Below are positions 17,749 to 24,352 of a stretch of 48,706 nucleotides of DNA, piece after piece. The notes below the pieces were generated by a model. The model searched no databases. It had not been told where the DNA came from and saw only the letters and a list, made by a program, of their open reading frames with translations. How positions within the stretch are numbered: the first letter of the stretch is position 1; every line of letters starts with the position of its first letter. A program made the position numbers and the translations under genes. The stretch comes from Kitasatospora griseola (GTDB lineage Bacteria; Actinomycetota; Actinomycetes; Streptomycetales; Streptomycetaceae): NCBI RefSeq assembly GCF_014648555.1, contig NZ_BMRI01000003.1, positions 198,704 through 247,409 of the forward strand. The letters are read 5' to 3'.

Positions 17749-17826
17749 CGCTCCGTCAGCCCTCGCGCTCCTGCCGGAACCCGGCCGCCACTGCCCCCGC
17801 CCCGGGGCCCCGGCGGCCGGGTTCCG
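17745..17826 (+). ncRNA. sodN 3' end: possible s-SodF-like regulatory RNA and terminator
   Basis: The stop codon lies in the hairpin CTGACG-CTC-CGTCAG (17745-17759). A pyrimidine-rich stretch follows (about 17760-17774), whose reverse complement contains AGGAG. The region ends in a perfect 15-bp stem, CGGAACCCGGCCGCC (17775-17789) with 17812-17826. In S. coelicolor a processed sodN 3' RNA (s-SodF) blocks the sodF ribosome site. The layout fits, but the target sodF is not in this window. Confidence 0.4.
17775..17826 (+). terminator. sodN terminator, 15-bp perfect stem
   Basis: CGGAACCCGGCCGCC pairs with GGCGGCCGGGTTCCG; the 3' flank is CGTTTCCCC. Confidence 0.88.
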
Positions 17827-17935
17827 CGTTTCCCCGGCCCCGGCCGCGGCCCGGCCGGCCCCGGGGTTTTCCCGGCTCCGTCCTGGGCATACAGCAGATT
17901 CCCGGGTGGCGGGGCTTTCCGGAAGGAGGGGGGAG

Positions 17936-18433
17936 ATGAGTACGCTCGATCGTATGATCCGCACCGCGACTCCCGCCGACGTCCCCGTCATCCACGCCAT
18001 GATCCGCGAGCTCGCCGACTACGAGAAGGCCCTGCACGAGGCCCGGGCCACCGAGGAGCAGCTGCACGACGCGCTGTTCGGCGAGCATCCGGCCCTGTTC
18101 GGCCTGATCGCCGAGGACGAGTCGGGCGTACCGGCCGGTTTCGCGCTGTGGTTCCGCAACTTCTCGACCTGGCGCGGCACTCATGGCATCTACCTGGAAG
18201 ACCTGTACGTCTCCCCCGACAAGCGCGGCGGAGGCCACGGCAAGGCGCTGCTCACCGAGCTGGCCCGGATCTGCGTGGAGCGCGGCTACCACCGGATGGA
18301 GTGGTCGGTGCTGGACTGGAACGAGCCGTCGATCGGTTTCTACAAGTCGCTGGGCGCGGTCCCGATGGACGAGTGGACGGTCTTCCGGCTCACCGACGAC
18401 GCCCTCGTCGAACTGGGCTCCACGCCCCGTTGA
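17936..18433 (+). CDS. GNAT acetyltransferase, diamine/thialysine (SSAT-like) type
   Basis: A 165-residue GNAT enzyme. TATPADVPVIHAMIRELADYEK starts the fold; YLEDLYVSPDKRGGGHGKAL carries the acetyl-CoA pyrophosphate loop (R-G-G-G-H-G-K), and WSVLDWNEPSIGFYKSLGA is the conserved C-terminal part. The ELADYEK and WNEPSIGFYKS sequences are typical of spermidine/spermine N-acetyltransferase and thialysine acetyltransferase homologues. The likely activity is acetylation of a small polyamine-like amine, but this is inference from family. ATG at 17936 follows the strong site GGAAGGAGG. No clear operon partner. Confidence 0.85.
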   Translation: MSTLDRMIRTATPADVPVIHAMIRELADYEKALHEARATEEQLHDALFGEHPALFGLIAEDESGVPAGFALWFRNFSTWRGTHGIYLEDLYVSPDKRGGGHGKALLTELARICVERGYHRMEWSVLDWNEPSIGFYKSLGAVPMDEWTVFRLTDDALVELGSTPR

Positions 18434-18605
18434 AGGCAGCCCTGTTCGAACTCTGATCCCTCGTTCCCGTGACGGTGGACGGAGATCACGACAGACCGGC
18501 CCCGGGCGCGGTAACGTCTCGGGGCACAAGGCAGTTGAACCGATGCCAGTAGTGGTGCCGCGGGTCTCCGGGCCCCAAGCACCGAGCGTCACCCAGGAGG
18601 TGAGG

Positions 18606-19019
18606 GTGTCCCAGATCGACGGCGAGCCCGGAGTGAAGGACTTCGTTGAGGTCCGCCTGCCCGCGGCGGGCGCCTACCTCTCGGTGCTGCGGACGGCCAC
18701 GGCCGGCCTCGCGGCACGGTTGGACTTCACCCTGGACGAGATCGAGGATCTCCGCATCGCGGTGGACGAGGCGTGCGCGATCCTGCTCCAACAGGCCGTT
18801 CCGGGCTCGATCCTGAGCTGCGAGTTCCGCCTGGTCGGCGACGCGCTGCGGGTCACCGTGTCCGCACCGACGACCGACGGACGCGCCCCGGAGCGGGACA
18901 CCTTCGCCTGGACGGTGCTCTCCGCGCTGGCCGGCGAGGTGGACTCCACGGTGGCCGCGGACAACACCGTCTCCATCAGCCTGCACAAGAAGCGCGGCGG
19001 GTCGCCGGGCCAGCCGTAG
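18606..19019 (+). CDS. rshA: anti-sigma factor, RsbW/SpoIIAB-like kinase fold
   Basis: A 137-residue GHKL-fold protein. VEVRLPAAGAYLSVLRTATA starts the fold, LDEIEDLRIAVDEACAILL is the N-box helix, and the ending is ..DNTVSISLHKKR. It should bind the neighbouring sigma factor and release it under osmotic or other stress; S. coelicolor calls the equivalent UshX/RshA/PrsH. GTG at 18606 is preferred: AGGAGG lies five bases upstream and SQIDGEPG matches the expected N-terminus. An ATG at 18543 would add 21 residues. The canonical G1 box is weak, as in other SigH anti-sigma factors. The gap to sigH is 28 bases, so they form one operon. Confidence 0.88.
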   Translation: MSQIDGEPGVKDFVEVRLPAAGAYLSVLRTATAGLAARLDFTLDEIEDLRIAVDEACAILLQQAVPGSILSCEFRLVGDALRVTVSAPTTDGRAPERDTFAWTVLSALAGEVDSTVAADNTVSISLHKKRGGSPGQP

Positions 19020-19047
19020 GTAGTGACGTGTTCTCGGAACGGAACGG

Positions 19048-20034
19048 GTGATCGCCGTGAGTGATCTGGACCGCACAGTTGCCGTCGTACCTCCGCAGGC
19101 CAGCGTTGCCCGCACCGCCACCCCTGACGAAGCCCTCCCGAAGGACCCCAGCCGGATGAGCCAGCCGACCGACCCGAAGCCCGAGCGGCCTGCGGCCGAG
19201 CCCGAGGAGGACGGCCCGGCGGCCGCCGCCGAGGCCGTCCGCTCGACCGTCCCGGCGCAGCACGGGCACCGCAGTGGCGCGCCCGACCGCGAGGCGGCCC
19301 GGGCGCTGTTCGTGCGGCTGTCCGAACTGCCGGAGGGATCGGCGGAGCGGGTGGAGATCCGCAACCAGCTGGTCCGGATGCACATCCCGCTGGTCGAGCA
19401 CCTGGCCCGCCGGTTCCGCAACCGCGGCGAGCCGCTGGACGACCTGACCCAGGTCGCCACCATCGGCCTGATCAAGTCGGTGGACCGCTTCGACCACGAG
19501 CGGGGCGTGGAGTTCTCCACCTACGCGACGCCCACCATCGTCGGCGAGATCAAGCGGCACTTCCGCGACAAGGGCTGGGCGGTGCGGGTGCCGCGTCGGC
19601 TGCAGGAGCTGCGGCTGTCGCTGACCACGGCGACCAGCGAGCTGTCCCAGCGGCACGGCCGCTCCCCCACGGTGCACGAGCTGGCCGAGCACCTGGGGAT
19701 CTCCGAGGAGGACGTGCTGGAGGGCCTGGAGTCCGCCAACGCGTACTCCACGCTGTCCCTGGACGTGCCGGACAGCGACGACGAGTCGCCGGCCGTGGCG
19801 GACACCCTGGGCGCCACCGACGAGGCGCTGGAGGGCGTCGAGTACCGCGAGTCGCTGAAGCCGCTGCTGGCCCAACTCCCGCCCCGGGAGCAGAAGATCC
19901 TGGTGCTCCGGTTCTTCCGGAACATGACGCAGTCGCAGATCGCCGCCGAGGTCGGCATCTCCCAGATGCACGTCTCCCGGCTGCTGGCCCGCACCCTGGC
20001 CCAGCTCCGCGAGAAGCTGCTGGTCGAGGAGTGA
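19048..20034 (+). CDS. sigH: stress-response sigma factor, SigB/SigF/SigH group
   Basis: A 328-residue sigma-70 family factor. After a poorly conserved, acidic 90-residue N-terminal extension come region 2 (RNQLVRMHIPLVEHLARRF, DDLTQVATIGLIKSVDRFD, EFSTYATPTIVGEIKRHFRD), region 3 (RSPTVHELAEHLGISEED) and region 4 (LPPREQKILVLRFFRNMTQS, then SQMHVSRLLARTLAQLR). It follows its anti-sigma gene directly. In-frame starts at GTG 19048, GTG 19057 and ATG 19156 exist; SigH in S. coelicolor is made as several N-terminal isoforms, so more than one may be used. It ends in a hairpin (20052-20089). Confidence 0.93.
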   Translation: MIAVSDLDRTVAVVPPQASVARTATPDEALPKDPSRMSQPTDPKPERPAAEPEEDGPAAAAEAVRSTVPAQHGHRSGAPDREAARALFVRLSELPEGSAERVEIRNQLVRMHIPLVEHLARRFRNRGEPLDDLTQVATIGLIKSVDRFDHERGVEFSTYATPTIVGEIKRHFRDKGWAVRVPRRLQELRLSLTTATSELSQRHGRSPTVHELAEHLGISEEDVLEGLESANAYSTLSLDVPDSDDESPAVADTLGATDEALEGVEYRESLKPLLAQLPPREQKILVLRFFRNMTQSQIAAEVGISQMHVSRLLARTLAQLREKLLVEE

Positions 20035-20051
20035 CCGGCCCGTACACGCGC

Positions 20052-20089
20052 CGCAGGGCCCGTCCCCGTACCCGGAGGCGGGCCCTGCG
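20052..20089. terminator. terminator between sigH and convergent membrane-protein gene
   Basis: CGCAGGGCCCG (20052-20062) pairs perfectly with 20079-20089. Confidence 0.8.
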
Positions 20090-20109
20090 TCCGTCGGCGT
20101 CCGGGGCGG

Positions 20110-20529
20110 CTACTGCTCGCCGTACAGCACCGCGGTGACCTTCGGGTTGAGCAGCGAGACGATGCCGGCCAGGCCGAGCACCGCGATCGCGGCGCCGACG
20201 GCGACCATGCCGCCGCCGGACTGCCACATGTAGTACGCGACCGGCAGGCAGATGGAGTTGGTGAGCACGGCGGGGCTGCGGCCCCACTTCTGCCGGCGCA
20301 GCAGGGCGCGGCCGGCCAGCAGCGGCAGCAGGCCCATCAGCAGCAGCACGATGCCGCCCATCTCGGTGCGGCCGAAGGCGGCGTCCGAGCCGAGGAAGCC
20401 GGAGATCAGGTCGTAGACCCCCCAGCCCGCCATCGCTGCGCCCTCCAGCGCGGTGATGCCCGCGCCGACGAGCAGCGGGACGGGCCGGTCGGGCGCGGTG
20501 GCGGTGGCGGGAGCGGATTCAGCGGTCAC
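20110..20529 (-). CDS. small multi-pass membrane protein
   Basis: A 139-residue protein with four likely membrane segments: about residues 16-40 (LLVGAGITALEGAAMAGWGV), 56-75 (MGGIVLLLMGLLPLLAGRAL), 85-100 (AVLTNSICLPVAYYMWQSGG) and 104-125 (VAVGAAIAVLGLAGIVSLL). The N-terminus is Ala/Pro-rich and cytoplasmic. I do not recognise a named family; streptomycetes carry an orthologue here annotated as an integral membrane protein. GTG at 20529 lies six bases after a TACCCT -10-like hexamer, so the mRNA is probably leaderless. Divergent from the lipid kinase. Confidence 0.8.
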   Translation of the reverse strand: MTAESAPATATAPDRPVPLLVGAGITALEGAAMAGWGVYDLISGFLGSDAAFGRTEMGGIVLLLMGLLPLLAGRALLRRQKWGRSPAVLTNSICLPVAYYMWQSGGGMVAVGAAIAVLGLAGIVSLLNPKVTAVLYGEQ

Positions 20530-20535
20530 CGGGCC

Positions 20536-20573
20536 AGGGTAACGGTCGTCCTGCCCGGGACGGGTCGTAGGCT
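20536..20573. promoter_or_regulatory. paired divergent promoters for leaderless mRNAs
   Basis: Minus strand: TACCCT (20541-20536) ends six bases before the GTG at 20529. Plus strand: TAGGCT (20568-20573) ends seven bases before the ATG at 20581. Both fit the actinobacterial -10 pattern TANNNT, placing transcription at or next to the start codons; neither gene has a ribosome site. Confidence 0.65.
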
Positions 20574-20580
20574 GATCGCC

Positions 20581-21552
20581 ATGCGCGCTCTCCTGGTCGT
20601 GAACCCGAAGGCGACCACCACCAGTGGCCGGACCCGGGACGTCCTGATCCATGCCCTGCGCAGTGACCTGAAGCTGGACGTCGCGGAGACCCAGTACCGG
20701 GGGCACGCGGGCGATCTGGCCCGGCAGGCGGCCGAGGACGGCACGGTGGACCTGGTGGTGGCGCTGGGCGGCGACGGCACCGTGAACGAGACCGTGAACG
20801 GCCTGCTGGCGCACGGGCCGGGCGAGCGGGTGCCGCGGCTGGCGGTGGTGCCGGGCGGGTCGACCAACGTGTTCGCCCGCGCGCTGGGGCTCCCGAACGA
20901 CCCGGTGGAGGCGACCGGCGCACTCCTGGACGCGTTGGAGCACCGGAGGGAGCGCGCGATCGGCCTGGGCAAGGCGCTGACCGCCGGCGAGCCGGACCGC
21001 TGGTTCACCTTCACCGCCGGACTGGGGTTCGACGCCGGCGTGGTCGGCCGGGTGGAGCGCCAGCGCCGGGCGGGGCGCAAATCCACCCACGCGCTCTATG
21101 TCATGGAGGCGCTGCGGCACTACGTCACCGAGCGTGAACACCGCCGTTCGGGTCCGATCACGCTGGAGATCAACGGCCGCGAGCCGGTTCCGGGCATGGT
21201 GATGGCCATAGTCTCCAACACCTCTCCGTGGACGTTCCTGGGCTCCCGTCCGGTCTTTCCGTCCCCCTCGGCCTCGTTCGAAACCGATCTGGACATCTTC
21301 GGCATCACTCGAATGACGGCGTTCCGCACCGCCCGAACGGTCCGTCAGATCCTGCGCCCACAACCCTCGGCGGAGGACGGAACACACCCCGCCGGCCCGG
21401 CCGGAAAGCACGTCGTCTCCTATCACGACGTCAGGCACTTCACCTTGGTTTCACAGGAACCGGTGCCGTTTCAGGTCGACGGGGACCACCTTGGAGACAG
21501 GAGTCGCGTCAGTTTCACAGGCGTACGGCGTGCACTGCGTGTGATTGTGTGA
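20581..21552 (+). CDS. diacylglycerol kinase family lipid kinase
   Basis: A 323-residue DAGK catalytic-domain protein: NPKAT near the N-terminus, the nucleotide motif VVALGGDGTVNETVNGLL, the loop VVPGGSTNVFARALGLP and the C-terminal GDHLGDRSRVSF. The family phosphorylates diacylglycerol or related lipids (DgkB/YegS/sphingosine-kinase-like). Membrane association is peripheral, as no membrane segment is seen. It directly precedes wblE, as in S. coelicolor. It starts at ATG 20581 without a ribosome site, so it is likely leaderless. The substrate is not decided by the sequence. Confidence 0.88.
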   Translation: MRALLVVNPKATTTSGRTRDVLIHALRSDLKLDVAETQYRGHAGDLARQAAEDGTVDLVVALGGDGTVNETVNGLLAHGPGERVPRLAVVPGGSTNVFARALGLPNDPVEATGALLDALEHRRERAIGLGKALTAGEPDRWFTFTAGLGFDAGVVGRVERQRRAGRKSTHALYVMEALRHYVTEREHRRSGPITLEINGREPVPGMVMAIVSNTSPWTFLGSRPVFPSPSASFETDLDIFGITRMTAFRTARTVRQILRPQPSAEDGTHPAGPAGKHVVSYHDVRHFTLVSQEPVPFQVDGDHLGDRSRVSFTGVRRALRVIV

Positions 21553-21893
21553 CCAGAAGGGGGTCCCTGCCTTGCACTCGAACGTGCGAGCCCCTTCACT
21601 CCATAGAAGTACCGCCTGTGAGGTAGGCGACACCGAAGAATCAAAAATTTCTTGCCGAAGGGGGTTGTATCCGGCTTCGAGGTTTGCGAACCTCTACATG
21701 GCGATCGGGACACACCGCAGACGACATCGCGGCAGAGTCCCTCGAATCGCCGAACCCCACTCAGCAAAGACCTCCCGGGCCCGGTGGGCCTTTGGTCCCT
21801 TTTGCTGTTGCGGGATTCGTGAAAGCGTTCACATTCACAAACCACACGAGTGAGTCGCGGGCCACCGCCCGTGACCGGAGGAGTTGGACGACC
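21553..21893 (+). other. wblE upstream region
   Basis: These 341 bases are notably less GC-rich than the surroundings and probably hold several wblE promoters and a leader. Visible elements are a short palindrome AGGTT-TGCG-AACCT near 21678-21691 and the inverted repeat GTGAA-AGCG-TTCAC at 21819-21832. An open frame continuous with wblE runs back to 21684 but has no coding character. Confidence 0.45.
21819..21832 (+). promoter_or_regulatory. inverted repeat upstream of wblE
   Basis: GTGAA-AGCG-TTCAC, 62 bases before the wblE ATG. It is an operator-like palindrome in an A/T-rich stretch; the regulator is unknown. Confidence 0.35.
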
Positions 21894-22145
21894 ATGGACT
21901 GGCGCCACCGCGCTGTCTGCCGCGAAGAGGACCCGGAGCTGTTCTTCCCGATCGGGAACACCGGTCCTGCTCTGCTGCAGATCGAGGAAGCCAAGGCCGT
22001 GTGCCGCCGTTGCCCCGTCATGGAGCAGTGCCTGCAGTGGGCGCTCGAGACCGGCCAGGACGCCGGCGTCTGGGGCGGCATGAGCGAGGACGAGCGTCGT
22101 GCGATGAAGCGCCGCGCCGCCCGCAACCGCGCCCGCACCGCCTGA
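21894..22145 (+). CDS. wblE: WhiB-family iron-sulfur regulator WblE
   Basis: An 83-residue WhiB-like protein. The four cluster-binding cysteines are Cys9 (AVCREEDPELFFP), Cys37 and Cys40 (AVCRRCPV) and Cys46 (EQCLQWAL), followed by the turn GVWGGMSEDERR and a basic C-terminal tail (KRRAARNRARTA). It is the orthologue of S. coelicolor WblE and M. tuberculosis WhiB1, which are essential [4Fe-4S], NO-sensitive proteins that bind the principal sigma factor. ATG at 21894 follows CCGGAGGAG. Convergent with the PdtaS-like kinase, with a small RNA gene between them. Confidence 0.96.
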   Translation: MDWRHRAVCREEDPELFFPIGNTGPALLQIEEAKAVCRRCPVMEQCLQWALETGQDAGVWGGMSEDERRAMKRRAARNRARTA

Positions 22146-22222
22146 CGCACCATCACCAGCAGTACGGATCGACCCACGATCAAGGGTTCGGCCGCATTCG
22201 GCCGGCCGAGCCTTCCCGAACG

Positions 22223-22245
22223 GGCCCCGCTCCAGTTGCGGGGCC
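22223..22245 (+). terminator. wblE terminator
   Basis: GGCCCCGC-TCCAGTT-GCGGGGCC, a perfect 8-bp stem 78 bases after the wblE stop and before the small-RNA promoter. Confidence 0.7.
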
Positions 22246-22268
22246 GACGACGCGAGCCGCCCAGGCAC

Positions 22269-22297
22269 TTGATACTGTTCACTTAGAGCAATATTGT
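22269..22297 (+). promoter_or_regulatory. strong sigma-70 (HrdB-type) promoter of the small RNA
   Basis: TTGATA (22269-22274), a 17-base spacer and TATTGT (22292-22297) give a near-consensus promoter. No protein-coding gene follows on this strand. Confidence 0.8.
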
Positions 22298-22303
22298 GGA
22301 CCT

Positions 22304-22440
22304 GTGGCGCTCACCGTGTGCAACACACGGGGCGAGCGTCGCGCCATCACAGAGCCCCCGTTCCGGCCGACTCCCCCCGACGGCCGGACCGGGTTGAGAG
22401 GCCCTGCCGACCCACCCCCCCGGTCGGCAGGGCCTCGTTT
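22304..22440 (+). ncRNA. 6C-family small RNA (scr5239-like)
   Basis: Between a near-consensus promoter and a strong terminator lie two hairpins, each with a run of C in its loop, the defining trait of actinobacterial 6C RNA. Hairpin 1 is CCGGCCG (22363-22369) with CGGCCGG (22381-22387) and six C in the loop (22373-22378). Hairpin 2 is GAGGCCCTGCCGACC (22398-22412) with 22422-22436 and seven C in the loop, followed by GTTTCTGTT. The position between wblE and the sensor kinase matches S. coelicolor scr5239, which represses dagA and metE translation. The 5' end is inferred from the promoter. Confidence 0.88.
22398..22436 (+). terminator. terminator hairpin of the 6C RNA
   Basis: A perfect 15-bp stem (22398-22412 with 22422-22436) followed by GTTTCTGTT. 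It can also stop the convergent kinase transcript. Confidence 0.88.
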
Positions 22441-22461
22441 CTGTTCCCCCGTCAGTTCCCG

Positions 22462-23982
22462 CTAGCGGACGGGGATCTCCAGCACCACCTTGGTGCCGCC
22501 GCCCGGCGCGGCCACCATGTCGAAGGTGCCGCCGAGCTCACCGGTGGCCAGGGTGCGGACGATCTGCAGGCCGAGGTTGCCGGCCTGCTGCGGGTCGAAG
22601 CCCTCGGGCATGCCGCGGCCGTCGTCCTGCACGGTGATCAGCAGGTACTCCTCCGGCCGCGCCCCGCCGTTCCAGCTGTCCGACCAGCCCTTGCCGCCGA
22701 CCGGGGCCCGCCCGCGCAGCGCGCTCACCTCCAGGTTGCCGGAGGCGGACGGGCCGAACGCGTGTTCCAGCGCGTTCTGCGTCAACTCGGTGAGGATCAT
22801 CGCCAGCGGCGTCGCCACCTCGGCCGACAGGATGCCGAACGAGCCGCTGCGGCGGGTCGCCACCCGGCCGTCCTGGGACAGCTCCATCACCATCGCCAGC
22901 ACCCGGTCGGCGATCTCGTCGAACGCCACCTGCTCGTCCAGCGCCTGCGAGAGCGTCTCGTGCACGATCGCGATCGAACCGACCCGGCGCACCGCCTCGT
23001 CCAGCGCGGCCCGACCGGCGTCGGAGTCCATCCGGCGGGACTGCAGCCGCAGCAGCGCCGCGACCGTCTGCAGGTTGTTCTTCACCCGGTGGTGGATCTC
23101 CCGGATGGTGGCGTCCTTCGTCATCAACTCGCGGTCACGACGCCGCAGTTCGGTGACGTCACGGCAGAGCACCAGCGAACCGGTGGGCGTTCCCTTCGGC
23201 TTCAGCGGAATGGTCCGCAGGGTCACCACCCCGCCCTGCGCCTCCACCTCGGTCTGCCGGGGCGCCCAGCCGCTGGCCATCTTCACCATCGACTCGTGCA
23301 CCTTGCCGCGGTTCGGCGGCACCAACTCGGCGGTGGCCCGCCCGAGATGACTGCCCACCAGGTCGGTGGTCAGCCCCAGCCGGTGGTACGCCGACAGCGC
23401 GTTCGGACTGGCGTACGTCACCACGCCCTCCGCGTCCAGCCGGATCAGGCCGTCGCCGACCCGCGGCGCCGCGTCCATGTCGGTCTGCTCGGCGCCCGGG
23501 AACGGGAACGTGCCGGCGGCGATCATCTGCGCCAGGTCGGAGGCGCTCTGCAGGTAGGTGAGCTCCAGCCGGCTCGGGGTGCGCACCGTCAGCAGGTTGG
23601 TGTTCCGGGCGATCACGCCCAGCACCTTGCCGTCCCGTCGCACCGGGATGGACTCCACCCGCACGGGCACCTCCTCCCGCCACTCCGGATCACCCTCCCG
23701 GACGATCCGCCCCTCGTCGTACGCGGCGTCCAGCAACGGCCGCCGGCCGCGCGGCACCAGGTGGCCGACCATGTCGTCCTGGTACGAGGTCGGGCCGGTG
23801 TTGGGCCGCATCTGGGCCACCGAGACGTAGCGGATGCCGTCCCAGGTGGGGATCCACAGCACCAGGTCGGCGAAGGACAGGTCGGAGAGCAGCTGCCACT
23901 CCGAGACCAGCAGATGCAGCCACTCCACGTCGGCACCGGTGAGGGTGGTGTGGCGGCGGACGAGTTCGTTCAGCGAGGGCAC
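22462..23982 (-). CDS. pdtaS: PdtaS-like cytosolic sensor histidine kinase
   Basis: A 506-residue soluble kinase. Order: GAF-like domain (about 15-160), PAS domain (about 185-290, with DGLIRLDAEGVVTYASPNAL), HisKA_2 dimerisation helix with the phospho-acceptor His in REIHHRVKNNLQTVAALLRL (His 297/298), and HATPase (ELTQNALEHAF, DDGRGMP, NLGLQIVRTL). It is homologous to mycobacterial PdtaS, whose gene also neighbours the wblE orthologue whiB1. The usual partner is PdtaR, an ANTAR RNA-binding antiterminator, not in this window. GTG at 23982 sits six bases after the TANNNT hexamer TACGCT, so it is probably leaderless. DasR-operator-like sites lie 35-90 bases upstream. Confidence 0.88.
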   Translation of the reverse strand: MPSLNELVRRHTTLTGADVEWLHLLVSEWQLLSDLSFADLVLWIPTWDGIRYVSVAQMRPNTGPTSYQDDMVGHLVPRGRRPLLDAAYDEGRIVREGDPEWREEVPVRVESIPVRRDGKVLGVIARNTNLLTVRTPSRLELTYLQSASDLAQMIAAGTFPFPGAEQTDMDAAPRVGDGLIRLDAEGVVTYASPNALSAYHRLGLTTDLVGSHLGRATAELVPPNRGKVHESMVKMASGWAPRQTEVEAQGGVVTLRTIPLKPKGTPTGSLVLCRDVTELRRRDRELMTKDATIREIHHRVKNNLQTVAALLRLQSRRMDSDAGRAALDEAVRRVGSIAIVHETLSQALDEQVAFDEIADRVLAMVMELSQDGRVATRRSGSFGILSAEVATPLAMILTELTQNALEHAFGPSASGNLEVSALRGRAPVGGKGWSDSWNGGARPEEYLLITVQDDGRGMPEGFDPQQAGNLGLQIVRTLATGELGGTFDMVAAPGGGTKVVLEIPVR

Positions 23983-23988
23983 ACCGTG

Positions 23989-23994
23989 AGCGTA
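23989..23994 (-). promoter_or_regulatory. -10 element of the PdtaS-like gene
   Basis: On the minus strand TACGCT (23994-23989) ends six bases before the GTG start at 23982, fitting a leaderless transcript. Confidence 0.5.
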
Positions 23995-24016
23995 TCGCCG
24001 ACCACTCCGGGGCATG

Positions 24017-24071
24017 TTGTCCAGACCAATCGGGGCGGGGCTCTGGACAACGCGGATTGGTCTAGTCCACA
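24017..24071. promoter_or_regulatory. cluster of DasR-responsive element (dre)-like sites
   Basis: Compared with the DasR consensus ACTGGTCTAGACCACT, 24056-24071 (ATTGGTCTAGTCCACA) matches at 13 of 16 positions. The minus-strand read of about 24016-24031 (ATTGGTCTGGACAACA) matches at 12. A half-site TCTGGACAA at 24042-24050 is an exact inverted copy of TTGTCCAGA at 24017-24025. The gene downstream of them is the PdtaS-like kinase. Confidence 0.7.
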
Positions 24072-24302
24072 ATGAAAGTGCACCAAGGAGAGGCCCCCCG
24101 CGCAACTGCCCTGACCGCGCGAGGCCGCTCCGAGGTCGGAGGCGTCGTTCGAGAGTCCCGCACAACTCTCGGCCGGTCCCCGTCTCCGACATACAGCTCC
24201 GGGCTACGGTGCCGCACAGGTTGAGGGTCCTGTGTCGGCGCCGTGGCCCGTAGTGTTTTCCGGCGCCCGCCCTTCGCCCCCGGCGGTGCAGCCCCCGCCC
24301 AA

Positions 24303-24345
24303 CCGAAAGGCCGCCCCCACCCGGCAGGGTGACGGCGGCCTTCGG
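24303..24345 (-). terminator. terminator of the SIS gene
   Basis: AGGCCGCC (24308-24315) pairs with GGCGGCCT (24334-24341), extended by CCGA/TCGG with one bulged A. It lies eight bases after the stop codon on the minus strand. Confidence 0.7.
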
Positions 24346-24352
24346 CGTTGCC

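Larger units (their letters stand above)
23983..24352. other. intergenic region with DasR operator cluster
   Basis: These 370 bases lie between the SIS gene (ends 24353, minus) and the PdtaS-like gene (starts 23982, minus). They hold the TACGCT promoter element, the DasR-like sites (24017-24071) and the SIS terminator (24303-24345). The part 24072-24300 shows nothing recognisable; a 79-codon frame on the plus strand has no coding character. Confidence 0.5.

Noticed and set aside
21684..21893. In-frame N-terminal extension of wblE
   Set aside because: WhiB proteins of this type begin at MDWRHRAVC; the ribosome site fits the ATG at 21894 and the extension is not conserved-looking.
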